Assembly: GCA_021613335.1 (NCBI GenBank)
Contig: JAJTWR010000362.1
Coordinates: 220,001-284,000, forward strand
Reading direction: 5' to 3'
From: Whitmania pigra
Lineage: Eukaryota; Annelida; Clitellata; Hirudinida; Haemopidae
DNA length: 64,000 nucleotides
This document shows, piece after piece, positions 16,870 to 30,503 of this stretch. Positions within the stretch are counted from its first letter, which is position 1; each line of letters starts with the position of its first letter. Under the pieces are notes generated by a model. The model ran no database searches. It saw only the letters and a program-made list of their open reading frames with translations, and was not told the DNA's origin. Position numbers and translations under genes: made by a program.

Positions 16870-19180
16870 CAGCAACAACAGCAACATCATCAATGATAGT
16901 CATTGACTGTTTGTTTTTTTTATTATTGAAAAGTTTTGAAACTGTTTCTTTTATCTATGATTTAGTGTTATGGTTGATGTGATGGTGAAGAATTGCTAGG
17001 TGGTTCTAAAACCAACTGACTGAATTATGAACCTAAGATTGGTGATGTCAATGATCAAGTAGAATTTAGAAATATTACTGATATATTGAAAATAATTATA
17101 TTAATACATTCTTAAGAAATAAATATTCAATGTATTAAATATGACGGTTCAAAATTCACGTTAAAAATAATTAAATCGGGTTAAGTAGAATTTAAAAAAA
17201 ATAAATAAATTTTGATACTTTTCTAGACATTTTGATCTGCATGATTCATACCAAATGCTCTTGGGAGAATGGCTGTCCACAAATTGAGATGACAGCTCAC
17301 ATTTACGGCTTCACCAGCTGGTCGAATTTCATTAAAAATGTTTATTAATATTGTGATTTATAATAAATTATGTTAAGAATACTTATGATGACAATGATGA
17401 TAATGGTAATATCTAAAAATAACATTTAGTCAGATAACTTAGTCTAAAGAATGTATTTATCTTAGCAGACGAAGTATTGTAAACAATTACTTAAATTAAT
17501 GTTTAATCGTTTTCGTATATAAATTTAAAATTTTATTTACAATTTTATTCTTAAACCATACCCATGTTGCTAGGTTGTTGTCAAGGTCAAAAATTTTTTT
17601 TTATTATGAAAATTACTGTATTACGCAACAGTGAAGATGTATCTGAATGTTTAAAGGGAAAACGGTCGATGCCAATCAATGGATGAAATGCAATGTTGTC
17701 AGGCGAGGGTGCGTTTTAATTTTAATTTGCATTTATTTCTGTTATTTTTTATTTTTATTTTTTTTTTGTAAAATACCTTATAAATTATCAGAAACAATTG
17801 AAATGATTAAAAAAAAACACTAATAACAAATGATAAATGTTTGCAAATGTTTGAAATTAAAAAACAAAATCGAAATCTATATTTCCAGACTGTTGCTAAG
17901 AATTTCTATTGAGAAGTCATGATGAAATGGACTTTCCCGCGCTCAAAAAATGCGTTCATGTCTTTTTAACACACTGTGTCACTTATTACCTAATAATTCG
18001 TTAAAGTTGCATATGCAATATCAATTATGTAGCTCAAAATGTAGGCAACCAATTGCTCGTTAATTATAATTTGGTCGAAATGATTTGTATACATTTTTTT
18101 ATGCCTCTGTTATCGCAGAGATAAGCATACTATGTTTAGGCTGTGTGCAAGTGCGCAAATGCATTGTAATGTATTATGCTTACAATATCATACAGTAATT
18201 TACTTCAAATAGCCCGTCGTTTCAAATTATCAAGTTATTGTCCCACAAGGTTCAAATAGCTGACATTTGGTTTTGAGTTTGAATTTCTGGTTGAATTTTT
18301 AAGGGAGAAGAATTATTATATTGTTGTATTATTAATCAGCTTGCATTAATTAATTTATTTATTAATAAGTTTGTTACAAATAGAATTGAATTTATTTATC
18401 AATAGGAAGTTATAATTTTGCTGTTCCTTCGTAGCCTTTATTAGCTACCGGATTTATTTAATTATACTGTGACCTAGGTTAGCTATGTAGCTTTAGAATT
18501 TATGAGTAATCCATCCTTAAGCCTTCTTTTAATTATTATTAATTATCAATCAATTAATATTTCAATTAATACCTCCATTAATGGTTAGGTATTTACATTA
18601 AATAATTAAGTTAAATAAGATAAAAATTTCACAGGTTCAATAAACAGCATTAAAATTCTTTTGCCTTTGTTGATTAAACCAAAAATGTCGAACAAATATT
18701 TAAACAGTTGAACTTAATGTCACAATTTCCGTGGTACAACCGTCCAAACAGTGTCATCGTTGTACTACGGTTGAATTGTTTATGGCTGTAAATGCGCATG
18801 TCTGTTCTTTTCTTTATCGAATTCCTGTCAATCGATAAAAGCTGCAGGATGGCGTTTTTGGGTTCAGTTAAAAGTTGTATAATATTATAATAACAGTAAT
18901 TAAAAATTAATTAGTATAATAATAATAATATTTTTACGAATAAAAAGCGTACGAATAAAAAATACAATCGATTAATTAAAAAATAAAAGTCAAAAGTTCA
19001 GATTAATTATCATTTCAGCATTTAATAATCTTGTGATTATTTTGTAATTGATAAATTCTTAAATAAGTGAGTCATTCAGGTAGGTAACCAATTTTATAGC
19101 CAGCCAGTTACTGAACACCTACTAGGCTCAGCTGCCTAAGAGAAGATGATGTGTTCACGCATCATTTATTCAGGTAGCCG
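16870..19180. other. AT-rich intergenic region
   Basis: Strongly AT-rich, with many short direct repeats of ttaatta type. I see no exon, RNA gene or repeat family that I can name. Confidence 0.5.
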
Positions 19181-19243
19181 TGGTATAAAATCTTTAACCA
19201 GCCAAACGCTACCATCTATTTTTGTTGATCTTCTGAGCAGCTG
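19181..19243 (+). promoter_or_regulatory. TATA promoter and leader exon of Ly6 gene 1
   Basis: tggtataaaatc at 19181 is followed 60 bp later by a donor ctg|gttagtt at 19244. The acceptor attcag at 20416 lies 10 nt before the start codon. The same arrangement recurs at Ly6 genes 2 and 3. Confidence 0.55.
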
Positions 19244-20426
19244 GTTAGTTAATTTTTGATCGTTAATAATGGATAATTTATAAGTTAGATTATTAATTTA
19301 TTAGTTATTAATTTATTAGATGATATCGGTGTTTGTAATAATGTTGTAATGTTGTAACGTGTAAAGACGTTCAATTTTTGTTTTTTTTAATACGTTTAAC
19401 TTTTGAAATTTGCCGAGTAAATAGAATTTCTTGAGTGAAATAAAATTTTGTTTAAATTTTTATAAAATTTCGATAAAACTTTTTAAAAATTTCTCCTTGA
19501 AATATGAGTTCAAAGTGTCTGATCCATGTGGGTCACACTAATGGTAATTACAATAGATTGTCAAAAATGACAAATCTACTTATTTTAAAAATAAGCCTTT
19601 TAATAATTCATGAAAATCATATTTGTGAATAAAAATTATCTAATATTTCTAAACTTTCATTTGTGAATGTCATTCGATGCCTCTTGATTGTTTGTTGAGT
19701 CAACAATTTTATGTGAGAATAAAAATTATGTGAACTGGTCAAATGCGGACAGATGCAAAGTGAATAAGCCACTAAGACTGGAGATTCAGGATACATAATG
19801 AAATAACATACAGTTATCATTATCATAATTTAGTAAATAATAATATAACAATATTTAATGAAATAATATTAAGATTATTATCCTCATTTAATATATAATA
19901 AAATAGTTACAATTTAATGAAGTAATAATATTATTTTTAATAATGTTTCGAAGTTCAAGTTGTGAAATTTGAGTTTACCAAATCAATTAAAATATCACTT
20001 TTCAAGGCAAAACGGATTGCAGAACTTTCCAAATTTATGATGAAAATGAGTATATTGATAAATATATTATCATAACCATTACAATTATATTATTATAAAT
20101 CATATTATATATATATTATAATTAATATTTAAATAGCTTAAAAATTTAACCATAAATGATATTAATCGAAAGAAAAATTGAATTAATAACTAATTGAATA
20201 CAAAGTAATACACACCAATCCATGTATTTTATTATTAAAAACATTAAAGCAATATTATGCAATTAATGTTTATTAATAATTATTAGTATGTCATTAGTGC
20301 AATATATTAATGTACGTTATTACTATTTTATTTTATTTTATTCACTAGTATATATTTAGTGTACGTTGTTACTATTTTAGTTTAAAAAATATATTTTATT
20401 CACCATTTCAATTCAGGTAAAACAGA

Positions 20427-21025
20427 ATGTCAACGACACAAAAGGTAATCTTGACACTGGTACTTGTTGCTGTCTTCTGGCATCTGAGTGAATGTCTTAC
20501 CTGTTACTCTTGCACTTTCTGCAACAAACCGGGTGGTGAAAATACCACTTGTGGTACAAAGGACCAGTCTTGCTACACCGATAATACTGTCATTCTTGGT
20601 GAGTGGCTCTTGTAAATGTTTAGGCTTACATCGATGACTCATAATGAATGTTCAGATCAACAATTAACTTTATAGTTAACAGTTATAACAGTTAACTTTA
20701 ACTCTAAACAACTAACTTTATAGTTAACAGTTATAACAGTTAGCTTTAACTTTAAACAATTAATTAACTTTAACTTTAAACAATTAATTAACTTTAACTT
20801 TAATCGTGACCAGGATACAACATAACATGGAGAGGCTGTTCAGAAAAGGCTGCAAACGAAACTTGTGAAACGAAACTGGAAAAGTGGGGCTACAAAGGAA
20901 TCGAAACTTGCAGATGCTCGGAAAATAACTGCAACTCGAAAGTGTTCTCCGGAGCTCCAATGTCAGCAGTCGTATCGGTGTCTAATCTCCTTATGCTCCT
21001 ATTGGTCGGATCCATCTGCAATTAA
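20427..21025 (+). CDS. Ly6/uPAR-domain GPI-type protein 1
   Basis: Exons 20427-20598 and 20814-21025 join in phase 1 to give 127 residues. A signal peptide ends near SECL. A three-finger (LU) domain follows with about ten cysteines, opening LTCYSCTFCNKP and closing ETCRCSENNCNS. A hydrophobic C-terminal tail after the GAP segment fits a GPI-attachment signal. The sequon NIT in GYNITWRGC is kept in all three copies. Ly6 proteins are small extracellular three-finger folds that act as receptor modulators; the partner of this one is unknown. The final CRC....CN differs slightly from the common vertebrate CC....CN. Confidence 0.85.
20665..20803. repeat. Tandem repeats in the Ly6-1 intron
   Basis: Two copies of about 50 bp built from actttatagttaacagttat, followed by short copies of aattaattaactttaacttt, ending about 10 bp before the exon 2 acceptor. 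Confidence 0.8.
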
Positions 21026-23800
21026 ATTCTCAATATTACGTTTGAGAAACTTTCCATAATCCTAAAATTTATTCGCTTAAGTTACTTTTATCATTACTTA
21101 ATAATTAATTAATTAACAAACTAATAATTAATATTTTATCTCCAGTTTATTTTTGTCGGCTTTAGGAGCGAACTCGATTCATGGGTTATGTGGTTTAGTT
21201 TATTTTTTTTTTAGATCCATCATCATTATCATCCTTATCATCGAATCTCAATATGTTTGCAGAAACTTTCGAGGCTGATGTTGATATGTCACTTATTTAG
21301 TAATTAACATACGTGATTAATTTTTATGCTCTGAATTTTGATCACGTAATCAAGTTATTTCACATTTTTAGAGTCTCCAGAAAAGTTAAAAAATGATTAT
21401 AAATCTGGTGAATAAAGTAATGACAAAAGACTGATTATTACATATTTTTACAACGATTTGAATTAATAATTGGTTTGTCGAAATAGACCAAAGATCTGTT
21501 ATAATTGAAATTTTTGACAGATGACTTGGAAAATGGCAGTGACCAAACTTTAATGATAAGTTATATCTCGTTAAGTTGTAGCTTAGTATCAATTACATTA
21601 CATTACATTTAATAAAGCGCTTTGATCTTAACGTAAATTAATTTTAAAAAATTAATAACAAATTTCTATTAATTAGTAACAACATTTGATTAGAAATAGC
21701 TTTTTGAATTATAGATTATTCAAGTTAACCATTATTCACACATCAATAAACGGGACTCAATAATGCCACATTTAAACTTTAATTAATTAATTAATTTATT
21801 TATTTATTTATTTTATTAATTAGTAACAAATTTATTTATTTATTTATTTTATTAAGACCGAAGCCTTTTAAGCCTGCCCACTATCAAACTGCAAAACATT
21901 GAGGAAAGAAACGAGAGGTTCAATCAGTAATAAACGAGAAAACATGACAAGTCACATTCATTGATGAGGGAGGTGAAGAAAGAGACTGTAGGTTCTGGTC
22001 GATACAATGCTATTAGGTAGATTGTTCCAGGTATTAATTATTCGATTTGTGAACAAATATTTGGTGCTGTCTATTGCGAAAAAAGTTGACCTTAGTTTAA
22101 ATTGATGACCTTTAGTTGATGAGAAGTTTGCAACCTGTAAACATCACGTTTACAGCAAGTGCCTAATAACTCCTGTGTAATTATTTGCTGAATAAGAATA
22201 TTTGGTGCTAAGAGAAATTGAATGGAATATAATTGATCTTATCCGGTATGACGTATCTGACAGACATATCTGAGATAATACCGCTTAATTTAATTGCCTC
22301 CCTCTAGGTTCGTAGAATATGCTGAATGTAATTAATATGTAAGAAAGACGTGATCGGAATATTAATTTTCTGCCAGGACGATAACAATGTCTTACAAAAT
22401 AATGGCTATCTTTATGATAAATTCCAAATAAAGTCCAAATCATCAAATCAGTATTAAAACGGGACCTTAAATTACTAAATTACATAATTTACAAAAACAA
22501 TGAATTCTTAAGAACCGACGATTACTTACAATAGAAAACATTTGTGACTAAAAACAGTTCAATAAAAAATTAAAAAGTTAATTTTGCAGATTCTGTAAGC
22601 TCTTGCAGCTGCTAATATGATGAGAAAGAATACTTATTTTCGTCCTTAACGGAATACAGTCCCTTTGTAAAGCTATGGAAGATCATACTAGCTGGAAGAG
22701 AAAGAGGATGAAAGAAAGAGTAAGCATGTTCATTTGGGGAAGCTATAAAAAGACGAAATGGCAAAACCAAATCAGAGCTCATAGAAACTTGATATAGCGC
22801 TTTCTTGACTAGCAGTAGAAATCGATTAAAGTAAATTATTCATCGGAACAGTTTTATACTTTTGAGCGTCAATTTGAACAATTTCGAAGAATTGCATCTC
22901 AAAAGGTTAATGGCGGTGTTATAATTATTTTTTTCGCGTTTTTAGTTTAGATGGTCTGCTTGTCTGAAGTAATTATTAATAGAATACAATAGCTTCTCGA
23001 GGCATCATCTATTTCTATGGTTTTAAAAATATTAGCATGAAATTATATGATTTCATAATCGATACTACGATTAAATTATCTTAATAACGTCATTTAAAGT
23101 TCATCTATAAATAATAATTGATTAGTTTAGAGAATATTTTTGAAACTCCTTTTCTGAATGCGAATCTGCCTTCGCACTCAGCATGAAAGAAAATTGCGAT
23201 TTCTGAAAATTAAATTCATAATTATCGATGACTTAAAGCATAGATCATGATCACAGACAGTCTTTCTCAAGCGAAATATAAAAATTATGATAAATATGAT
23301 CTTTAGATATTCGCTACTTCTATATCTGCCCGTCGTCCACAAACTAGTTCAAATATTGTAGGAACACTCCTTCATCATATTTTCCTCTTACTTAAGTTAC
23401 TTTGTAAACAACTTCGAAAATGCTTCGCTTCAAACACTCTCTGCATATCCTCCAAATACGTCTACAGTACAGCAACGGCTGGGAAGCGAATGCTAGCAGG
23501 ACATTTGGTAGTCAAATCAATCCAGTACCCACGATTTAAACGACACGGCGTCCCTCGAAGCACGCCCGATTTAGAAACTCCCTGCTTTTCCGAAGCTAGG
23601 ATTAAATGAAACATCTAGCTTTCTGCTCGTTGCTCATACAGCTGTCTCCGTTCAATTAACATAGAGCATTTGGCCGAGCCGATTTGAAATTAAGTGCGTC
23701 TGAAAAATATTCCGTCGGCGCTGATACAACGTGGCTATATCCAAGCGCATCCGTCGGTCGTCAATGTAATCCGGCATTCATACGTGCGCAGACTGGAATG
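21026..23800. other. Intergenic between Ly6 genes 1 and 2
   Basis: AT-rich, with TTTA/ATTT tracts near 21780-21855. The stretch 23400-23830 is GC-richer and leads into the Ly6-2 promoter. No further exon seen. Confidence 0.45.
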
Positions 23801-23892
23801 CTATAAAATTTGTCGTTTTCCCGGGCACGTATCGTTCGCTCACTTGTTCAATTGTACTCTGCTCTGCAGTTGCTATCAGACACACGTACACA
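23801..23892 (+). promoter_or_regulatory. TATA promoter and leader exon of Ly6 gene 2
   Basis: tgctataaaatt at about 23799 and a donor aca|gttagta at 23893; the acceptor atttatcag at 24479 precedes the coding exon. Confidence 0.55.
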
Positions 23893-24502
23893 GTTAGTAC
23901 GATTTGATAAAAAATTGTTAATGCTGTTATTTTTTTTTTGTTTAAATAGATTTTTCAGCTATAGATTAACAAGATATTAACGCAAATCTCCTTTGTGTTA
24001 ATTATGATTAATTGCTTTTCCTCAATTTTGTTTGTCATAAATTGCACTCAGCGATTATTGAATATTAATTAATATTTATTCTGTCGTAGGGGTATAATAT
24101 AAATGACTTCTTCATTAATTCAAATCAAGTCTCAAGTCAGAAAAAGCAATGAATAGACCGAATAAAATTGTCAGAAAATATTGGAATTCCCAAATTAATA
24201 ATAAAAATGTTATTATTAAATATTTAATAAAATAAAATGCTTTAATAAAATCGGTTCCCGTAAATTAGTATCTGATAGTGGTTGCAAATTTAATGAGTTA
24301 AGGAAAACAATAACTTCACAAGTATGAATTATATTACAAATCACTGTTTATTTCTTATTGGAAAGTTTTGCCATGAAAATTGATTTTTACGCCTATGGGA
24401 CTACACACTCCAATTGCTCATAAATCAACTATTAACGATGAATTTCAAAATTATTTGAATAAAAATTTATATTTATCAGATATAAAAAAACAAAATTAAA
24501 GA

Positions 24503-25403
24503 ATGTCAACGGCACAGAAGGTAATCTTGGCATTGGTGCTAGTTGCTGTCTACTGGGAAGCGATTGAAGCTCTGAAATGCTACTCATGCACTTTTTGTAA
24601 CAATCCAAATTCGACCAAGACTTGTTCGGCAACGGATCAGTCCTGTTACACAGACAACACTGTCATTTTGGGTAGGTTGAAAAATTAAGTTCAACAACAA
24701 TTAACTTAAATTCATATCAGAAAATGTTTAATCTAGAAATGTTTAATTCAAAATTGGAAAAGAGATTTATTTTAAAATTAAACATTTTACTTGAGTGAGA
24801 AGGCATTTGATTTACTGAGGTAAAAAAAACACATTACAGAAAGTTCATTGTTACACAGCATTCTAAAGCGTCCCTCGTATGCCATTGTAACTATTTTGCA
24901 GCAAGAACTCGAAACTACCTATTGAGACATTAGATTTCACTTTTGTAAATTTGTGAAAGGAGAACAAACAGAAACTTATTTGAAGCACAAAGGATGTCAT
25001 TATCTGGAAGAGTTTTTAACAAAATAATTTCTGGTGAATCGATTATGAAAAAGATAATTATAAGAATGAACTGGCTAATTGAAAAATCCTGTTCTTATTA
25101 ACTAGTCGAATGACTTTATACCTGCTTCACAAATTCATTAAGTGATTGTAGACCATAAACTAAAAAGTTCCATTTTATTTGTGTTTAGGACGCAACATTA
25201 CATGGAGAGGGTGCTCAGACAAACCTGCAAATTCAACTTGTGAAACCAAACTGGAAAAATGGGGCTACAAAGGAATTACAACCTGTAGATGTTCCACCGA
25301 TCTTTGCAACTCATTCGTTTACGGCGGGGCACCTGTTCCAGTTGCCCTCTCAGTGTCTTCTCTCCTCATGATCCTCTTGGCTGGCAATTGGTTTCTCTAC
25401 TGA
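24503..25403 (+). CDS. Ly6/uPAR-domain GPI-type protein 2
   Basis: Exons 24503-24671 and 25189-25403, phase 1, 127 residues. It keeps the paralogue layout: signal peptide, LU domain from LKCYSCTFCNNP to TTCRCSTDLCNS, sequon in RNITWRGC, and a hydrophobic tail after GGAP. The STDLCN motif is closest of the three to the canonical Ly6 end. Conserved TDQSCYTDNTVILG immediately before the intron shows the common origin of the trio. Confidence 0.85.
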
Positions 25404-26890
25404 CACAGCTTTCTATGGCTTGCTTACCCGCTTAAATTTGTGTAAGCTTCTGAGCACTTTTGGCAATTTATCGTACGACTGTGCATGCCTTTTTAGAAGA
25501 CATTGGATCCTTGGTTGTTTGGTTACTCGAGTTTGGCATTTGCTTACCTGAATGAATTGATAGGCAGTTCATTTCAAGGCCCTTTGACAAACATCCTACA
25601 CGTTACTGATATATTGGGATTGTTATTGAAGAGGCGTTGATGAGCTAATTGGAAGATGACAAGGATTTAAATAGATTTATTACAGTGCAAAGCAGGCAAA
25701 ATTAGAAAAAGCACTCTATAGAAACTGATTTAGAAATTGCAGTTGGTTTGATAATTGCTAACTAACTGTGAGTTAAATGAGACCATTTGTATTCATAATG
25801 CCTATACAATGTCTAGTGCACTCTGCGACCTACGTCATAGTCCTAACCAATGTTGACATTCATCCTTTTGTATTCTGAATCATTTTTACTGTCTCTGGAA
25901 ATATTTTGATCTGATTGGTGGTTTAAATATTGTCTTTGTTAGCTTAGTGATTTCAAGTACTGATCCAGATCGCGTATGTTGTAGATCGCATTCCCTGCTT
26001 ATACATACGTCGGATGTTTAACTGTTGAGCCATCTTCGAACATTTGAGTTGTCAGCAACCTATTCATCTGTTTTTTTTTAAATTTCTAAATTTGCTTTCT
26101 GTTGATTAACATGAAAATTCGCATGAAACTTTATTGAATAAAACGTTAAAATGTTTTAAGAGCTTGAATTTGAAAACTTGAATACCAACCGTTTGCGAAA
26201 TGCCTGCACATTTGTAATTTGTAACTTTGTAACTCTTGTAAATTAAATTTAACTGGTAAAAACAGTTTTGCTTATTTCGTTACTTCATTCTGTAGATGTA
26301 AATTTGGTTAGTTAAGAATTAAAGTTGTTTTGCTTGCATTTGTTCAAATGTTATAAAAGGTTTGGACGGTTGGAGCTAAAATTATGTTTGATGGGAGGAT
26401 TAGGTTTAAGAATTAAAACTAATTATTTGAAACATGTAAATTCACTTTTATATTTATTCAGCATTTTCAGGAGAATTGTATTTTTGAACTAAGAGCCTTT
26501 TAATTTCGTGAATTATACAGCGTAGAAAATTTGAAAAACAGCAATTTTCTCATTCGTAGAATTTCTGTTATTGTTCAACTTCTCTTAACAACTTTGACTT
26601 GTCAGAGACATTGACAAAGGATGAATAATCAAGGAAAGTTTACATTTTCGTGCTATGGTTAACACGGCCAGCAACCAGGAAATTAACGATCATTAATTTA
26701 TCTTACAAACTGTGAGTAGTAGTCTATTGCTAGTTAGTAATATTATTACTACTGTAACTAATATTCAAATGAACCATGCTACCAGTTAAGGAGAGACATG
26801 GGAACTTGTTGACGACAACACAGGGACAATGATGGCTATCGTCATTGACGTCAGTGTACATTGTATATTGGCTAGTTCACATGACGATAA
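25404..26890. other. Intergenic between Ly6 genes 2 and 3
   Basis: No exon seen. Confidence 0.45.
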
Positions 26891-26968
26891 AACGCTATAA
26901 AAACGAGATCGCTCAAGCATTTCCATGTTTGTTTGCTTTGATAGCACTTTTTTGAGAACTTGAAACCA
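26891..26968 (+). promoter_or_regulatory. TATA promoter and leader exon of Ly6 gene 3
   Basis: cgctataaaaac at 26894 and a donor cca|gttagtt at 26969; the acceptor tttaaag at 27077 precedes the coding exon. Confidence 0.55.
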
Positions 26969-27086
26969 GTTAGTTAGTATATTATTATTATTATTATTGG
27001 ATTAAAATAAGCTTACACTCAAATCTAATTTTTAAAAATTAATCTGTCAGTTTTATCGTTCACCTATCCATTTAAAGGCAATTAGA

Positions 27087-27763
27087 ATGTCAACGGCACA
27101 GAAGATAATTATAGCAGTGGTTCTGATTGCTGTATTTTGGGATCTGAGTGAAAGTCTCACCTGCTATTCATGTACTTTCTGCAACAAGCCGAATGGAAAT
27201 AAGACTTGTAGTGGAAAGGAAGTGTCTTGCTACACCGACAATACTGTCATTTTAGGTGAGTTGTTTCCATAAGTTTGTAATTATCCGATCTTCTGTTGAA
27301 TTACGAACACTTACACATTACGAACATGGATTTCAATCTTTCCGGACATTTATATTATGCAATACAAATTACACATTGAAAGCATGCAAATGCATGTAGA
27401 ACTGACAAAATTTGTTTCCTGTGAGTTTCCTGCCTCTTGAAGGTAGCTTAAATTCTAAATCTTATCTCTGTTCTGTGTGGGATAGTAAGGCGTAATTTTG
27501 AAATAGGTTTAGGCGAACTACAAAACTGACAAAACACCCATTCCTTCCTTCCAGGCTACAACATAACGTGGAGAGGGTGTTCGGAAAATGCTGCTGGAAC
27601 CTGCGACACCAAACTGAACAAATGGGGTTACGATGGCATAACATCGTGCAGATGTGCAGGCGATGGATGCAATTCAGGAATATATTCTCATGCACCCATT
27701 TCCGCTGCCTTATCGATGACTTCTCTCTTTGTGCTCCTGACAGTCGGTGTCTTTGTCAACTGA
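27087..27763 (+). CDS. Ly6/uPAR-domain GPI-type protein 3
   Basis: Exons 27087-27255 and 27555-27763, phase 1, 125 residues. The signal peptide is followed by LTCYSCTFCNKPNGNKTC, the conserved SCYTDNTVILG before the intron, and YNITWRGC after it. The domain ends SCRCAGDGCNS, followed by a hydrophobic tail without charged residues that fits GPI anchoring. Intron position and phase equal those of the two upstream copies. Confidence 0.85.
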
Positions 27764-28575
27764 ATCAACTTGTTTTTGAACGAGCCTTGTTCAATGTTTC
27801 CATTGGCAGAATTTAAAATGGCACAAACTGTCCTGCAATTATTTTATTTAAATCACTTTGCTCAGCCCTAACCAGGTTATCGAATTTTTGCAATCCAAAA
27901 GTATATACAACTTGTTTCTATCTCAATAATCAATAAATACGCCGAAAATGTTTAATAAAAGCTCAATTCGATTCAATTAATCTTTTCCTTATTTAACGAC
28001 AAAACAATGGGTAGACGTCAGTTAGTTATAAAATGCACCAATGAGATATCTAATTTCACGTCACAATTAAATTACCGCTAAAGATGCACGCTTTATAAAT
28101 AATATTATTGACAATAACTATAATACAATTAGTTGCATGTGACAAAAATAATTGCTGGTGACAACATTACGAACGATCCGAGGTTATCGACGATATTATT
28201 GAGAAAAAGGCTCTTACAAACTGGTTCAGTCAGAAGAACCAGCTCGCTTAACTGGATCAAGTCAGAACCAGATTATATCCCGGCGTCAGGTGAAGTTATG
28301 CGCATTATCTGGCATGTTTATTACTTTGTGACTAATAGATCGATGAATAGTCATGAGATTGAATGTTTATGTTTGACAGCTATGGCATCGTTATATTTTC
28401 TCAGCCATACAGGCTGGTACTGGTTATATCTGATATCTAATTTTAACTATATACATATCGTTTAAGTTTATTGACATAAAAAAAAACAATTAAAATATAA
28501 TTTAATTATTATTATAATTAATAACTAAACAATTAAATGCTTTGTTGGAATTTGAAGGCATTCTTTGGAACACCT
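27764..28575. other. Intergenic between Ly6-3 and Rpp25
   Basis: The two genes converge here. A 110-codon frame at 28133-28465 shows no family similarity and is probably chance. Confidence 0.45.
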
Positions 28576-30503
28576 TCACAACTTTATCTTCTTGTTTTGC
28601 ATGGCTGACTGCTGGTTAAATGTGAAAATCGACTTAAAACATAATTTTTTGAAAAAATCAAATTTAATTTTTATTTTATGTTAAAATTTAATAATTATTT
28701 AATTGCTAAGAGCAAATAATTAAATAAAAAAAAGATATAATTACCTCTGTAGATTTGCCTTTTCTCTTCCTCTTAAATGATTTTGTGGCAAGATCGTTGC
28801 GATCGTCTTTTGACTTCTCGGTGATGATACTAGTCCTGAAGAACAGAAGATTCAAATATTTAATTTAAACATTCCAATAAAAACGTGGAACATCCAAAAC
28901 TCACTCTTCCGACGGAGAGACCGGTATCGGCTTTTTGGACAAAAGTATGGAAATGACTGATCTCATGTTGGCTTTGCTTCAAGGAAATAATGGTTGAATG
29001 AATGGAGGTTGGACAAGCAATAATAATAATAATGACAATAATAATAATAATAATAATGATGATAATTAACTCCTAGAACAATGATATTCTATCCCCTTTA
29101 TACAAAACATGTCGGAATTGTAATGCAACCTCACAACAATAATAATAATATTAAAAAGATGCCTACTGCATATTCAAGTGTTGTGGAGGTATGTAGTGAA
29201 TTATGAATTCAGGTTGAGAAATAAATTAATGAAATTATTCATAAATGTTAATCGTGTTTCAAATATCCTCAATAAAATAGCCTAAACCAACTTTTTGTGA
29301 AATAAATTAACGAAATTATTCATAAATGTTAATCGTGTTTCAAATATCCTCAATAAAATAGCCTAAACCAACTTTTTGTGAAATAAATTAACGAAATTAT
29401 TCATAAATGTTAATCGTGTTTCAAATATCCTCAATAAAATGGCCAAAACCAACTTTTTAGGTTTTCCTTCAATCGAGGGAGCATCAGGTTCCGTTCTGCA
29501 GAGGAATTATCATCAATGTAATGTGAACAAAATGAAGATATTATAAAGTTGAGAATAACTCATTACTTTATATAATAAATATTTGTCGCTTGGTAGAGAT
29601 TCTGTAAAATATAAAAACAAATTTTTAACTTAACTTTTAAATTGGGAAGGTTATTTAAACTTGTGTTATCAAGTAATAAAATTATATAATAATTATTCAA
29701 CATCATATTGCATCATCTATACTGTATTATGTCACAGAAGATCACTTGACATTGAATAATAAGTAACTTTAGCAGCATAAATGTCAACACATTTCTGAAC
29801 ATTAAGCTGAAACAGTCCAAATCATCTTAATTATGCAAGGGAATTTAAATAAATAAATAAATTATGTTAAAACAGGCCTTAAATAAAAATAAAAAATGAT
29901 CTGTCACATTAAAACTCACTTTTAATTCCCTCTTCATTATTTCTGTACAAGAAATCACCTTTGAAATTGCTTTGTCTTCTCCTGTCCAGACAATGTCATT
30001 GACATCAGGATCCTAGTGAAGACAACAATAACTTTTTTAAAATCATGTTTATAAACTTATGTTTAATTAACTTAATCAGGATCCTAGTGACGACAACAAC
30101 AACTTGTTTAAAATCACATTTATAAACTTATGTTTAATTGACTTCGATAACAAACTGTTAAAATGCCACCATTCCAAATTATTTACTTTATATTTCAAGT
30201 GCTTTACCTGCATTTTTGAATTTGCAAACCTAAGCAATCTTTCAACCTTGGATCCAGCTTTAACGTTGACAATCGGCGTCTTGCCTTCTGTTACCAATTT
30301 TAAAACATCTGGTTGTACAGCCGACAGTTCAGCCAACAATGCATCAGTGTCTTCCATCTCTAGGTGACAAATTATGTTAATTCAGAATGATTTCTGTAAA
30401 ATATGTTTGTGTTGTACATATGGCAATTTGTTTCGTGTTGTGTGTCTAAAAGTAGACTATTTTGAATGCATAAATACTAACTTCCAGTTGCAGCACAATC
30501 CAT
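28576..30503 (-). CDS. RPP25: RNase P/MRP protein subunit p25, Alba domain
   Basis: Alba-family protein that, with p20, binds RNase P/MRP RNA for tRNA and rRNA processing in the nucleus. Exons (complement): 30503-30482, 30359-30208, 30012-29920, 29601-29567, 29495-29454, 28976-28905, 28835-28745, 28611-28576; phases agree, 180 residues. Alba signatures are VNVKAGSKVERLLRFANSKM, DIVWTGEDKAISKVISCTEI (compare human FSG.G.A..K.VTCAEI), MKREL and ISILLSKKP near the end of the domain. The tail is basic (FKRKRKGK). The first ATG lies in a 22-nt exon; an ATG at 30357 would lose only eight residues. Two exons are bordered by tandem duplications that copy their splice sites. Confidence 0.85.
29213..29459. 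repeat. 81-bp tandem repeat, three copies, at an Rpp25 donor
   Basis: Three near-identical 81-bp units (containing attcataaatgttaatcgtg). The last one overlaps the donor of the exon 29495-29454, so the donor-like AAAAA|gttggttt is present three times on the minus strand. Confidence 0.9.
30004..30145. repeat. 71-bp tandem duplication across an Rpp25 acceptor
   Basis: Copies at 30004-30074 and 30075-30145 both contain atcaggatcctagtga, so the acceptor cactag|GATCCTGAT occurs twice. The upstream copy would meet a stop codon after three codons. Confidence 0.9.

Noticed and set aside
23694..23897. 67-codon frame over the Ly6-2 promoter
   Set aside because: Overlaps the TATA box and leader exon; no similarity.
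28133..28465. 110-codon plus-strand frame
   Set aside because: No family similarity, no splice context, composition like surrounding AT-rich DNA.
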